From the NCBI GenBank assembly GCA_011525385.1, contig WTGF01000002.1, positions 1 to 64,000 on the forward strand: a DNA stretch of 64,000 bases, read 5' to 3'. The stretch comes from Chloroflexota bacterium. GTDB taxonomy: Bacteria > Chloroflexota > Anaerolineae > Aggregatilineales > Phototrophicaceae. Every line of letters starts with the position of its first letter. The stretch's first letter is position 1. Under the pieces are notes generated by a model, which was not told where the DNA came from, made no database searches, and saw nothing but the letters and a program-made list of their open reading frames with translations. Positions 56,137 to 64,000 of this stretch are shown here, in pieces. Position numbers and translations under genes: made by a program.

Positions 56137-58517
56137 CCGGCTTCGACGCGAATGGTGGTCAGCGGGACACTGTCGCCGATAACAGCCCCAGTCTCATCCC
56201 TAACCCGGGGACGATAGCCGTTGCCGCAATCATCCGCCGGCATCAATTCGCAGGTATACAAGCCGATAATGAGTTGATACTCGCCCGCTGATAGCTGTGC
56301 CGGCAACCGCAAATCGTAAGTATCCACGATATAGCCCTCCGGCCCCCACCATTCGCTAATTGCCCGGCCGGCAGGATGCAACTTGTCAACTTGCGCCTGG
56401 GGCGGTCCCCCGGTCGAAAGATGCAAGAAGCTGGAAAAGTTGACATCAATTTCTTCCAGCGCATACCAGTAGACGCGCAAGCGCAAGTGATCGCCCGGGC
56501 GCAGGGCGTCAGCGCTGAGATCGTAGCCAAGCACTTGCAAACTGTCGTCCAGCCTGAAGCGCGTCCGAAACTGTGCTGGCAAGGCTTCCCCAGGCGGAGA
56601 GTTGTGCCAAGCCAGTCCTTCCTGAAAGAAGACGAGGACGCAAAGCAGCGCGATCCCGCCTCCCAGCAGGGGGCCAACGGTCGAAGCGCGCGCAAGCGAA
56701 GCGATATGCCAGTATGGACGCGGCATTGTCCGGCGTCGGCGCAATAGTGCCGCAGCGCCGACGGACAACAATATCGACAAGAGCGATACCCAGGCGGCTA
56801 AATCGCGGGCGGGCGTCGAGCCGAGATACACGCGCACCTTATGCTCGCCAGACGGTACGGGAAAAGTGATAAAGCCGTGGTGCGGGGACGCTGTGATTTC
56901 GACCGGTCTCCCATCAATTTCGGCGCGCCATCCCAGCCAATAAAAATTGTAAATCTCGGCGACAAAGTCTTCCCCGGCCTTGATTCGCCACTCGTGCGAT
57001 TGCGGCGAATTATGAATCAGCTCGGCGGCGGACCCTTCCGGCAGAAGCGAATGATTCAGTTTGTCTATCGGATAGCCATCGGCGTAGTCCAACAGCAAGT
57101 GCGCTGTGGGATCAGGAACGGAATGGACATGACGCGGCCGATACTCGCCGGTGAATGTCGTGCCAAGCTGCCGCCTCGCCGCCTCTTCAGCGTGGTAGGC
57201 TGCGATCGACGTATCCAGCGTTTCATGACGCCACTCGGGTACATAGAACAAGGGAATCGCCAGCACGATGGGAAGCGCGACGGCCGATGCCACCAAACTG
57301 ATTTGCCAACGCGAGTCGAGCCTCTCCAGCCAAAGGCCGTTGGCTCCTCCGATGATCGCCAGGCAAGCCGCGATCGGTCCCAGCAGGCGCCAGGGGAATT
57401 GCAAAAACTGAATCGGCCGCAGGCTGTCCCAGATCGGCAACGAACCTGGCATGACCAGAACCAACATCGCCAAAGCTACAATGGCAAAAAATATGATGCC
57501 GAGGAAGCTCTGCGGGTGCGGCGATCGATAACCGCGAATGTACAGTGCCGCAGTCGCCGCCAGAGCGAGCAGCGCCAGCATCCACTGCGCGACGCCGAGG
57601 ATTTTCAATTCGCTCAGTCCGTTGATGGCGCCAGCGTCATGGATCGGCGCTGCCGCCAGCAAGTCCGGCAGCCTCACGAAGGCCTCTCGATAATCCAGCA
57701 AGCCGGCCACAGTCAGGTTCTGCAGGTGTACGGAATCGCTCTCCAGCACCACCGGCAACCAAAATGTCGCGGCAACCCCGGTGCCCAGCGCCATCCCCAG
57801 CAAAGCCCAGGCAGCGCTTCGCCAACCCATACGACTGGATTCGCGATTCAAGTGCTGCAGGATCGCTTCGAATGCGATCCAGGCTACTGTAATGCCGGTC
57901 AAGACCAGAGCCATCAGATTATGCGCGTTTATCAGCGCCGTCTGCAGCAGAACCAGGGACAAGAAGTTGATCGGCGACGGGCGGTCGCGCAGCGCATCCA
58001 CCCGCCACAACAGCCAGGGAAACAGCGCGAAGGACAACAGTTCGGGATAGGTCCCTCTGGCGTAGGCTTCGGTATACATCAGATAAGGACTGTAAACATA
58101 GAGCAGCCCGGCGATGACCCCGCTCAAACGTCCGAATCGCCGCTTCGCAAACAGGTACATCCCGCTGCTGCATCCCAAAAGGCTGAGTACCAGCAAGGCG
58201 CGCAAAGCGTCCAGCGCGCCCAGGCCAAGTACGGCATGCAACAAACTGGTGATGACATAGGTCAAGCGCGCGTAAAAGTGAAACAAGGGCGATCCATAAC
58301 CCAGGTAGAAACCTTCCGCCCAGGTCGGGAATAGCAGACCCTGCGACCAACTGCGGTTCATCTCGGCCACGCGATAGCTGTGATAGAGCACATCCGGCCC
58401 ATTGGGTAAACCAGGGTTTCTAAGCAGAGGAATCACGGTGAATAGCGTCAACCCCAAGACCAATACCAGTCCGGGATCAATCGATTTTCGGATGCCACTC
58501 AACGAGGGGAAGCTCAT
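56133..58517 (-). CDS. GT-C-like/YfhO-like polytopic membrane protein
   Basis: A 794-residue protein with about eleven to twelve membrane helices in the first 560 residues and a large C-terminal extracytoplasmic domain ending in the beta-rich segments after VYWYALEEIDVNFSSFLHLS. Segment PNGPDVLYHSYRVAEMNRSW after the first helix and YAEGF-like WAEGFYLGYGSPLFHFYA resemble the first loop of membrane GT-C glycosyltransferases and PTPS-related (PF10131) membrane proteins, which likely transfer sugars from polyprenyl phosphates. Substrate unknown. ATG 58517 is chosen over TTG 58532. Confidence 0.7.
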   Translation of the reverse strand: MSFPSLSGIRKSIDPGLVLVLGLTLFTVIPLLRNPGLPNGPDVLYHSYRVAEMNRSWSQGLLFPTWAEGFYLGYGSPLFHFYARLTYVITSLLHAVLGLGALDALRALLVLSLLGCSSGMYLFAKRRFGRLSGVIAGLLYVYSPYLMYTEAYARGTYPELLSFALFPWLLWRVDALRDRPSPINFLSLVLLQTALINAHNLMALVLTGITVAWIAFEAILQHLNRESSRMGWRSAAWALLGMALGTGVAATFWLPVVLESDSVHLQNLTVAGLLDYREAFVRLPDLLAAAPIHDAGAINGLSELKILGVAQWMLALLALAATAALYIRGYRSPHPQSFLGIIFFAIVALAMLVLVMPGSLPIWDSLRPIQFLQFPWRLLGPIAACLAIIGGANGLWLERLDSRWQISLVASAVALPIVLAIPLFYVPEWRHETLDTSIAAYHAEEAARRQLGTTFTGEYRPRHVHSVPDPTAHLLLDYADGYPIDKLNHSLLPEGSAAELIHNSPQSHEWRIKAGEDFVAEIYNFYWLGWRAEIDGRPVEITASPHHGFITFPVPSGEHKVRVYLGSTPARDLAAWVSLLSILLSVGAAALLRRRRTMPRPYWHIASLARASTVGPLLGGGIALLCVLVFFQEGLAWHNSPPGEALPAQFRTRFRLDDSLQVLGYDLSADALRPGDHLRLRVYWYALEEIDVNFSSFLHLSTGGPPQAQVDKLHPAGRAISEWWGPEGYIVDTYDLRLPAQLSAGEYQLIIGLYTCELMPADDCGNGYRPRVRDETGAVIGDSVPLTTIRVEAG

Positions 58518-58686
58518 GTTTGCCGTTTGCAAGCAAGATCTGTCAACGATCCATCAGTATACAATGGCGCCAAGTGCCGGGCAATTTCGAGTCCCGACGA
58601 CAGCGGGCCTCCACCAACAATGTCAAGCTTGACGTTGCGATGTATATTTAAGTAAGAATTGATAATAGCTTATCGGAGAACAGGCC

Positions 58687-60753
58687 ATGTTGAGCGAACG
58701 AGGCCGGCAAGAAGATTCCGTCTACAGGCGTCGTATCAACGCCTGGGCCATGTACGACTGGGCCAACTCCGCCTTCTCAACCACGATTCTCGCCAGCCTG
58801 CTGCCAATCTACTACAGCACCGTCGCCGGCGCCAACCTGCCCAGCGAAGCCACCGCCACCGCCTATTGGTCCCTGACGATCAGCCTGTCACTGTTTATCG
58901 TCGCCATCCTCTCGCCCATACTTGGAACTGTCTCCGATGTCATGCGCAGCAAGAAGCGCTTCCTGGCCTTGTTCATCGGCGCCGGCGTGGTCGGCGCCGG
59001 ACTGCTGATCTTTGTCAGCACGGGCGACTGGCTGCTGGCCTCCCTGTTTTTTGTCTTGGGACGCATCGGCTTTGGCGGATCGCTCGTCTTCTACGATGCG
59101 CTGCTGCCACACGTCGCCCGACCAAGCGACCGCGACTGGGTTTCAACCAGAGGCTATGCCCTGGGTTATATGGGTGGCGGTATTCTGTTGGCGATCAACG
59201 TTGCGATGTTCTGGTTCATCCCCGACAGCCTGTTCGAAAACGCCGGCGTAAGGCTGTCGTTCTTGAGCGTCGCCATTTGGTGGGCTCTGTTTTCCCTGCC
59301 CATGTTGCGCCAAGTGCCGGAGCCGCCGTCCGTGACGGTCACACTGAGACGCGGCCAAACGGTCATCGGCGTCAGCTTGCGCCGCCTGCGCGATACATTC
59401 CGCAACATCACGCGCTATCGCGAACTGTTCAAATACCTGGTCGCCTTTCTGATCTACAATGACGCCATCGGCACCATCATCGCGATCGCGGCGATCTATG
59501 GCGCCGAACTCGGTTTCGGATTGATCGAACTGGTGCTGGCCATCTTGATGGTCCAGTTTGCCGGCGTCCCCTTCAGCATCATATTCGGACGCCTGCCCGC
59601 CCATAACGACCGGCGGGCGCCATTTTACCTGGCGTTCATTCTGATCAACGCGATCGCCCTGCCCCTGCTTGGAATAGCGCTGGTCAACGCCCTGCCCGCT
59701 GACATCGCAGGCGCTCAGCCCGCGCCCTATGTGGCCGACGGCGATTATGTCGGCGAGGGCGCATACCTTGTCGGTGAGGCCCCTTTCGCCGCCTCCGGCG
59801 ACTGGAATAGCCTGTCCGTGACCGGGGACGATCTGATCGGCGACGGCCTCGCCGGGCGCGTGACCGCCCTGCTGGCAGGACGACCCGAGGACCTCAACTA
59901 CCAGATCACGGATGAAGTCGACGCCTCCCAGACGCTGACCTTCAACGGGCAGGCGATTGAGTTGGAATACCGCTCGGCGCCCGAAGGCGGCGTCATCGCT
60001 TTCCGACTTGATGGCGACGTTTTGACCGATGCAGCGATAAACGGCGGAGACAACGCGGTTCTGGATCCTGTTACCGTCGACACATCAAATGATACCCTGC
60101 GCTATGGCGAAACCTTCACCCTTGAATTGGACGAGCCGGGTCTACACAGCCTCACGATCGTCAATGTCTCCGACGGAAGCGAAAGCGGCGCCGCCAAGAC
60201 AATTGCGCTGGGTCAAGTTGAAGTCTTGCCGGCAGCGCGGGTAAGCAGCTTGCCGACGATCATCGGCATTATCGTCGCCTTCGAGCTCATCGCCTTGCTG
60301 GTAGCATGGCTCATCCGGTCGCGTTTCCTCGCCTTATCGAACTGGTTGGATACCAGGCGCAGCATCCTCTTGTCTCTGCTGGTCTATTCGATCATCGCCT
60401 GTTGGGGGTTCTTCTTGAACGCCACCTTGGAATTCTGGATGCTGGCGCTAATGGTGGCGATGGTGCAAGGGGGCAGCCAAGCCCTCAGCCGCAGCCTCTA
60501 CGCCAGCCTCTGCCCCGCGGCCAAGAGTGGAGAATTCTTCGGCTTTTACAGCATCATGGAGAAATTCGCCTCCATCATCGGTCCGCTCATCTTCGCCTTT
60601 GCCGCCATTGTGCTTGGCAGCAGCCGCCCCGCCATTCTCAGCTTGATTCTGCTCTTCATCCTCGGCGGATACTTGCTCAGCCGCGTCGATGTCGAAGCAG
60701 GGCAACGCGTCGCCCGCGAAGAAGATGCCGCGCACGGCCATGCCAGTGATTGA
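58687..60753 (+). CDS. MFS transporter of the UMF1 family with inserted extracytoplasmic domain
   Basis: A 688-residue transporter; UMF1 (Atg22-like) members are usually about 420-480. The N-terminal signature INAWAMYDWANSAFSTTIL is clear, and GTVSDVMRSKKRFLALF is the MFS motif A. After about eight helices, roughly 190 residues (about 345-530) form a soluble beta-rich domain (for example EVDASQTLTFNGQAIELEYR, GETFTLELDEPGLHSLTIV), and then four helices resume with GGSQALSRSLYASLCPAAKS. The insert should face outside. Cargo unknown. A TTGACG about 60 nt upstream may be its -35. Confidence 0.85.
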   Translation: MLSERGRQEDSVYRRRINAWAMYDWANSAFSTTILASLLPIYYSTVAGANLPSEATATAYWSLTISLSLFIVAILSPILGTVSDVMRSKKRFLALFIGAGVVGAGLLIFVSTGDWLLASLFFVLGRIGFGGSLVFYDALLPHVARPSDRDWVSTRGYALGYMGGGILLAINVAMFWFIPDSLFENAGVRLSFLSVAIWWALFSLPMLRQVPEPPSVTVTLRRGQTVIGVSLRRLRDTFRNITRYRELFKYLVAFLIYNDAIGTIIAIAAIYGAELGFGLIELVLAILMVQFAGVPFSIIFGRLPAHNDRRAPFYLAFILINAIALPLLGIALVNALPADIAGAQPAPYVADGDYVGEGAYLVGEAPFAASGDWNSLSVTGDDLIGDGLAGRVTALLAGRPEDLNYQITDEVDASQTLTFNGQAIELEYRSAPEGGVIAFRLDGDVLTDAAINGGDNAVLDPVTVDTSNDTLRYGETFTLELDEPGLHSLTIVNVSDGSESGAAKTIALGQVEVLPAARVSSLPTIIGIIVAFELIALLVAWLIRSRFLALSNWLDTRRSILLSLLVYSIIACWGFFLNATLEFWMLALMVAMVQGGSQALSRSLYASLCPAAKSGEFFGFYSIMEKFASIIGPLIFAFAAIVLGSSRPAILSLILLFILGGYLLSRVDVEAGQRVAREEDAAHGHASD

Positions 60754-60779
60754 AAATCCCTTCGCTCCGTCTGCGCGAG

Positions 60780-61361
60780 TTACCTGCAAGCCGGATCGTC
60801 AAGCACATCGGTCTGCTCCCGCAACAGATCCGCGACCCGGCTCACATGACGAACTCCCGCCAGCGACAAGCGGCGCGGATGCGCTGCTGATGCCCGCATA
60901 TCCTCCGACTCGTCGCGAAAGAATGTGATGCTTCCCCGGCCCTGACCTTCTTGCCGGATACGTATCGAACTCAGCGCATCGAGACGCATGTAGCGAACGA
61001 TCCTCTTCTTGTGCATGTCCGCCACCAGCACCCGCTGGTCGGTGATCGCGTTAACCCCGCCGGTCATCAGCCCGAAGGCGAAATAGAGCAAGATGAACAG
61101 CAGACATATGCCGTCCACGACCAAAAGGGGAATCATCAGCCAGCCCATCGAGCCGGATTCCGGCAGCAGCGACGGCGCGAATATCAGAATCAGGATAGCC
61201 GCGTTCACGGACAAAGTGAAAAACATCAGTATCTTGCCGAAACCGCCGACCAGCGACTTGTCGCTCAGCTTATCCCACCAGAGCAGCGTCTCCCCCTCAA
61301 TGAGCAGCGCCTGAATCTGCTCCGCCAAGTCCTGTTCGTTAGCCGTGCCCTGTGTCGACAT
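60780..61361 (-). CDS. Membrane protein with bacterial PH-like domain
   Basis: A 193-residue protein. Two membrane helices (about residues 40-63 and 73-98) are followed by a PH-like soluble part: NAITDQRVLVADMHKKRIVR, YMRLDALSSIRIRQEGQGRG and SITFFRD, the strand order of bPH2/DUF304-type domains. Its function is unknown. ATG 61361 is a conservative choice; an in-frame ATG at 61406 is possible and neither has a clear ribosome binding site. It is convergent with the UMF1 gene, which ends 26 nt away. Confidence 0.72.
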   Translation of the reverse strand: MSTQGTANEQDLAEQIQALLIEGETLLWWDKLSDKSLVGGFGKILMFFTLSVNAAILILIFAPSLLPESGSMGWLMIPLLVVDGICLLFILLYFAFGLMTGGVNAITDQRVLVADMHKKRIVRYMRLDALSSIRIRQEGQGRGSITFFRDESEDMRASAAHPRRLSLAGVRHVSRVADLLREQTDVLDDPACR

Positions 61362-61501
61362 AAAACGCGATGCGGAATAATGATCACCAAGAAGACAGGC
61401 CGTCATTATACGACAGCCAGTCTGATATAATCAAAGTCTAGCCCGTCAATCAAAAGTGATCCCAATATAGTAATATGAAGCAACTGCATCTTGAAAGTTC
61501 T

Positions 61502-61709
61502 GAATCTTATCCAAATCCCGGCAAAAGCGCTCCCCTTCCGAAGGACTGTGTCAGCGGTCTGTGTCTAACCGACCTACACGCACCTGATGCCTCGCTGAGG
61601 AGAGGATATGTTTGAAGTAACGCAGAACGGTAGCAATGGGTCAGCCATGGCTGAGTCCTACATCCTTCATTAATGGCGAAAACTGTAGGGGCGACCTATC
61701 AGGTCGCCC
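61502..61709. repeat. Intergenic repeats in a 516-nt gap
   Basis: The gap 61407-61922 holds a second copy (61502-61538) of the repeat at 36588-36624, and a perfect 9-bp palindromic hairpin, GGGCGACCT-ATC-AGGTCGCCC (61689-61709), whose core resembles the GTAGGGGCGA arms of MITE-like element A. No gene is evident; the open frame across 61636-62016 runs out of frame into the peroxiredoxin gene. Confidence 0.65.
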
Positions 61710-61922
61710 GAAAATCGTCAAAAAATATACAGATTTATTGGCGATATCGAGCTTGATGAAAACGGTCCGCTCTTCAGCTGATGCTTCGGGATACTTCCCG
61801 CATGAGGCGGAGCACTGGGTCGGGGGATGGGTTAGAATATTGGCGGTTGTGTCGCAATTAACGGGCAAGCACAGTAAGTATACTGGATATATGCGAACCT
61901 CGTTTCTTAGGAGGAATACACC

Positions 61923-62396
61923 ATGCCCGATATCGGAAAGATGGCGCCGGATTTCGAGCTCAAGAACCAGGACAACGAGCTGGTCCGACTCAGCCACTAT
62001 CGCGGCAAAAAAGTAATCATTTTCGCCTTTCCCAAAGCCAACACCATGGGCTGCAATAACCAGGCCTGCTCTTTCCGCGACGTTTTCCCGCAAATCACCT
62101 CCAAAAATGCCCTTGTCTTCGGTGTCAGCTCCGATTCCACCGCCACACTAGCCGCCTGGAAAAAGCGCCAGCAACTGCAATACGATCTCTTGTCGGATCC
62201 CCAGCACAAGATGCTGGACGCCTGGGATGCCTGGGGCATCGACCTCAAGCTGTTCAAAGTGCCGCTAGGGGCGACGCGTTCCTATTGGGTCATCGACGAG
62301 AAGGGCATTCTGGTGGATCAACAAATCGGCGTGCGTCCGGCGGAAAGTGTGGAAAAGGCGCTGGCAAGCGTCGAAAGAATCGCGGAGGCCAGTTAA
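61923..62396 (+). CDS. Peroxiredoxin (Bcp/PrxQ type), second copy
   Basis: A 157-residue paralogue of the protein at 54128, with the same length and order of motifs. The active site is FAFPKANTMGCNNQACSF, again P-x-x-x-T-x-x-C with a resolving Cys five residues on. GCNNQAC replaces the common GCT-x-E-A-C, so peroxide preference may differ. AGGAGG lies 7 nt before the ATG, the strongest ribosome binding site in this part of the window, which suggests high expression. Followed 74 nt later by the homoserine dehydrogenase gene. Confidence 0.92.
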   Translation: MPDIGKMAPDFELKNQDNELVRLSHYRGKKVIIFAFPKANTMGCNNQACSFRDVFPQITSKNALVFGVSSDSTATLAAWKKRQQLQYDLLSDPQHKMLDAWDAWGIDLKLFKVPLGATRSYWVIDEKGILVDQQIGVRPAESVEKALASVERIAEAS

Positions 62397-62470
62397 GTCA
62401 GACTACCTGCTTCTCCTCAACTCCTTGTATTATTGTCCGCTGGCAAACCAAGCACGAAACGGATGACATA

Positions 62471-63487
62471 ATGAAACTTATCCTGATCGGATTTGGCCTG
62501 GTCGGACAGGGATTCGCCGAAATCCTCCTGGAAAAAGGCGACGACTTAAAAGCCAGGCATGATTTCTCAGTACAGATCGTCGGTGTCGTGACCGCTTCCA
62601 AAGGGAATCTTTACCACCCCGATGGATTGGATATCGCGCGCTTGCTGCGGACAGCCCAGACCGGCTCGTTCTCGGATTATCCCGAAAGTGAGCCGCTCCG
62701 ACGTGACTGGGGCGCAAATGACATGATCCTGCACGGGGGCGCGGATGTCCTGCTGGAAGCCAGCCCGACCAATTTGGAGACCGCGCAGCCCGCCCTCGCA
62801 ACCTGTCACCTGGCGCTCGACCAAGGTTTGCACATCGTCCTCGCAAATAAGGGTCCTGTGGCGCTGGACTACGGGGGTCTGCGGGAAAAAGCCGAAGCAA
62901 GGGGGCTCCACATGCGCTATGAAGCGACAGTGATGGCCGGTACGCCGACCATGCATCTGGCGCAAGACGCGCTGGCCGGCTGCGCTATTCGCTCCGCGCG
63001 CGGCATCCTCAACGGCACCACCAACTATATCCTGACGCAAATGGAGAGCGGTATGACCTACGCAGACGCCCTGGCGCAAGCGCAAGACCTGGGCTATGCC
63101 GAGACCGATCCCACGGCTGACGTCGAAGGCTGGGACGCGGCGGGCAAAGTCCTGATCCTGGCCAACGCCCTCTTCGGCACTTCATTGACCATGAGCGATC
63201 TCGACGTTCGCGGCATCACAGACATCAGTTCGGCTGATATCGACCAGGCCCGGCAATCGAGTCACCGCTATAAATTGATCGCTGAAGCGACGCCTGTTGG
63301 AGGCGCGGTGTCTCCACAGCGACTGCCTATGAGCGACCCTCTGGCCAGCGTCGGCGGATCCACCAACGCCATCACCCTCGATACAGATCTGCTGGGGGAG
63401 ATCACATTGATTGGAGCCGGCGCCGGCAAGTTGGAAACGGGTTACGCCCTGCTTTCCGACTTGATGGCGATAGGGCGCGCCACATGA
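62471..63487 (+). CDS. hom: Homoserine dehydrogenase
   Basis: Converts L-aspartate semialdehyde to L-homoserine with NAD(P)H, on the way to Thr and Met. The 338-residue protein has the Rossmann start KLILIGFGLVGQGFAEIL, NKGPVALDYGGLREKAEARG, the substrate-binding MAGTPTMHLAQDALAGC and GILNGTTNYILTQMESGMTY, and DPTADVEGWDAAGKVLILAN with the catalytic Asp/Lys region. It lacks the C-terminal ACT domain, so it is of the short, probably feedback-insensitive type. ATG 62471 is used; the open frame extends upstream to 62285 but that part overlaps the peroxiredoxin gene. Confidence 0.92.
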   Translation: MKLILIGFGLVGQGFAEILLEKGDDLKARHDFSVQIVGVVTASKGNLYHPDGLDIARLLRTAQTGSFSDYPESEPLRRDWGANDMILHGGADVLLEASPTNLETAQPALATCHLALDQGLHIVLANKGPVALDYGGLREKAEARGLHMRYEATVMAGTPTMHLAQDALAGCAIRSARGILNGTTNYILTQMESGMTYADALAQAQDLGYAETDPTADVEGWDAAGKVLILANALFGTSLTMSDLDVRGITDISSADIDQARQSSHRYKLIAEATPVGGAVSPQRLPMSDPLASVGGSTNAITLDTDLLGEITLIGAGAGKLETGYALLSDLMAIGRAT

Positions 63488-63555
63488 GCTACTGCAGCGC
63501 CTGAAACTCCCTCGAGAGAATCGCGTATAGTCCTATACTTGGGGCCATTACACTT

Positions 63556-63585
63556 TTGATATTGTTGAAGCCCCTATGCTATACT
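63556..63585 (+). promoter_or_regulatory. Probable promoter of the PspA gene
   Basis: TTGATA (63556-63561) and TATACT (63580-63585) are separated by 18 nt and lie 55 nt before the ATG, which is preceded by AGAGGAAG. Confidence 0.5.
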
Positions 63586-63639
63586 GAAGTAGTTGCGGAA
63601 AACTCGGCAATATTAGGTCAATAAGAGGAAGATTCAAAC

Positions 63640-64000
63640 ATGCCATCAATATTACAGAAGGTTCAAACGCTTTTCAGCGCCAATATGCACGGCATGATCG
63701 ACCGTGCCTTGGAAACCAACTCGCTGAAAGTCATGGACGAATACATCCGACAGGTTGAGCGCAATCTGGATGCCCTGGAAGACTCGGCCGCGACCGTCGG
63801 CGGTTCTGTACGAACATTGAAGCGCAAGTATGAAGAGTTCTCCAATCAGTCGGACAAACTGGACCGCGACATCGATACCTTAATCTTGCGCGGCAAAGAT
63901 GACCTGGCAGCCGCGGCTCAAGCCGAGCTGAACACCAAACAGGAACTGGCGCAGGAATACTACGAGCAGTGGCAGTCCCAAGAAGAGCAGTATCAAGGCA
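63640..64000 (+). CDS. pspA: PspA/IM30 family membrane-stress protein (partial, runs off window)
   Basis: The first 120 residues are visible. The protein starts MPSILQKVQTLFSANMHGMI (amphipathic helix that binds the membrane) and continues as a long charged coiled coil with VMDEYIRQVERNLDALEDSA and a Gln/Glu-rich helix. PspA/Vipp1 proteins form ESCRT-III-like helical or ring assemblies that protect the cytoplasmic membrane. The C-terminal part is outside the window, so PspA cannot be separated from IM30/Vipp1 (which has an extra C-terminal helix). Confidence 0.85.
   Translation, partial: MPSILQKVQTLFSANMHGMIDRALETNSLKVMDEYIRQVERNLDALEDSAATVGGSVRTLKRKYEEFSNQSDKLDRDIDTLILRGKDDLAAAAQAELNTKQELAQEYYEQWQSQEEQYQG

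Noticed and set aside
56841..58334. A 497-codon plus-strand open frame
   Set aside because: It is antisense to the 794-residue membrane protein, is Gln/Arg-rich with no domain, and mirrors the codon pattern of the real gene.
61636..62016. A 126-codon open frame upstream of the second peroxiredoxin
   Set aside because: It overlaps the peroxiredoxin gene in another frame and crosses a palindromic repeat; no domain is recognisable.
62285..62470. N-terminal extension of homoserine dehydrogenase
   Set aside because: The extra 62 codons lie in the wrong frame of the peroxiredoxin gene; family similarity begins at ATG 62471.

Overview
The window is bacterial chromosome, dense in genes and fairly GC-rich. 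The best guess for the host is a Chloroflexota (Anaerolineae-like) bacterium. The support is circumstantial: lipoproteins with Thr/Pro-rich linkers and SH3 repeats, a very long FtsK with a disordered linker, an AddAB-type repair pair, UMF1-type transporters, and scattered single housekeeping genes instead of classical operons. No rRNA, prophage, CRISPR array or complete insertion sequence was seen.

Layout. 0-7.4 kb: PhzF-like isomerase, a zinc-ribbon/helicase-C-like gene pair, rsmI, an esterase-fold protein without its serine, a GNAT acetyltransferase and a HisC-like aminotransferase. 7.5-10.9 kb: rpsB, tsf, a MerB-family gene interrupted by one in-frame TGA, then pyrH. 11-16.5 kb: glycosyltransferase, TPR protein, a four-gene run ending in dtd, and an ammonium transporter. 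16.9-28.4 kb: ribulokinase, cytochrome P450, M42 peptidase, quinone-oxidoreductase-like MDR, FtsK, aldo/keto reductase and Gfo/Idh/MocA oxidoreductase. 28.4-32.6 kb: a cobalamin riboswitch with terminator controls a B12 uptake and adenosylation operon. 32.6-38.2 kb, minus strand: a sugar ABC importer with a glycoside-hydrolase-like protein. 38.3-42.8 kb: four tRNAs (Val, Met, Gly, Pro), a J-domain protein, two DinB-like proteins, a NYN-domain protein and a histidine-kinase-like protein lacking its histidine. 43-51.6 kb: a NERD-like membrane protein, AddB-like and AddA-like nuclease/helicases and a membrane protein. 51.6-54.1 kb: an AT-richer accessory patch with two small membrane proteins and two MITE-like elements around a Nudix-like gene. 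54.1-64 kb: two Bcp-type peroxiredoxins, an SH3 lipoprotein, a GT-C-like membrane protein, a UMF1 transporter with a large insert, a PH-like membrane protein, homoserine dehydrogenase and the start of a PspA gene.

Main discovery candidate: between tsf and pyrH, a MerB-family (organomercurial lyase-like) reading frame runs from 9448 to 10119 with a single in-frame TGA at 9895-9897. Frame and family similarity continue for 74 codons beyond it. The TGA lies exactly where the second catalytic cysteine of MerB (Cys159 of the plasmid R831b-type enzyme) is expected, 62 residues after the conserved C-x-x-D cysteine (63 in MerB). A hairpin starts 7 nt after the TGA; it has a bulged U and a GU-containing tetraloop, with the GU at the same distance from the UGA as in E. 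coli fdhF. Together these suggest a selenocysteine-containing MerB-family protein, which a conventional annotation would report as a truncated gene plus an empty 266-nt gap.

A second theme is proteins of known fold that have lost catalytic residues: the esterase (Ser to Val), the histidine kinase (His to Gln), the NERD domain, the AddB Walker A motif and the Nudix box. All assignments were made by reading the sequence; no database search was run.
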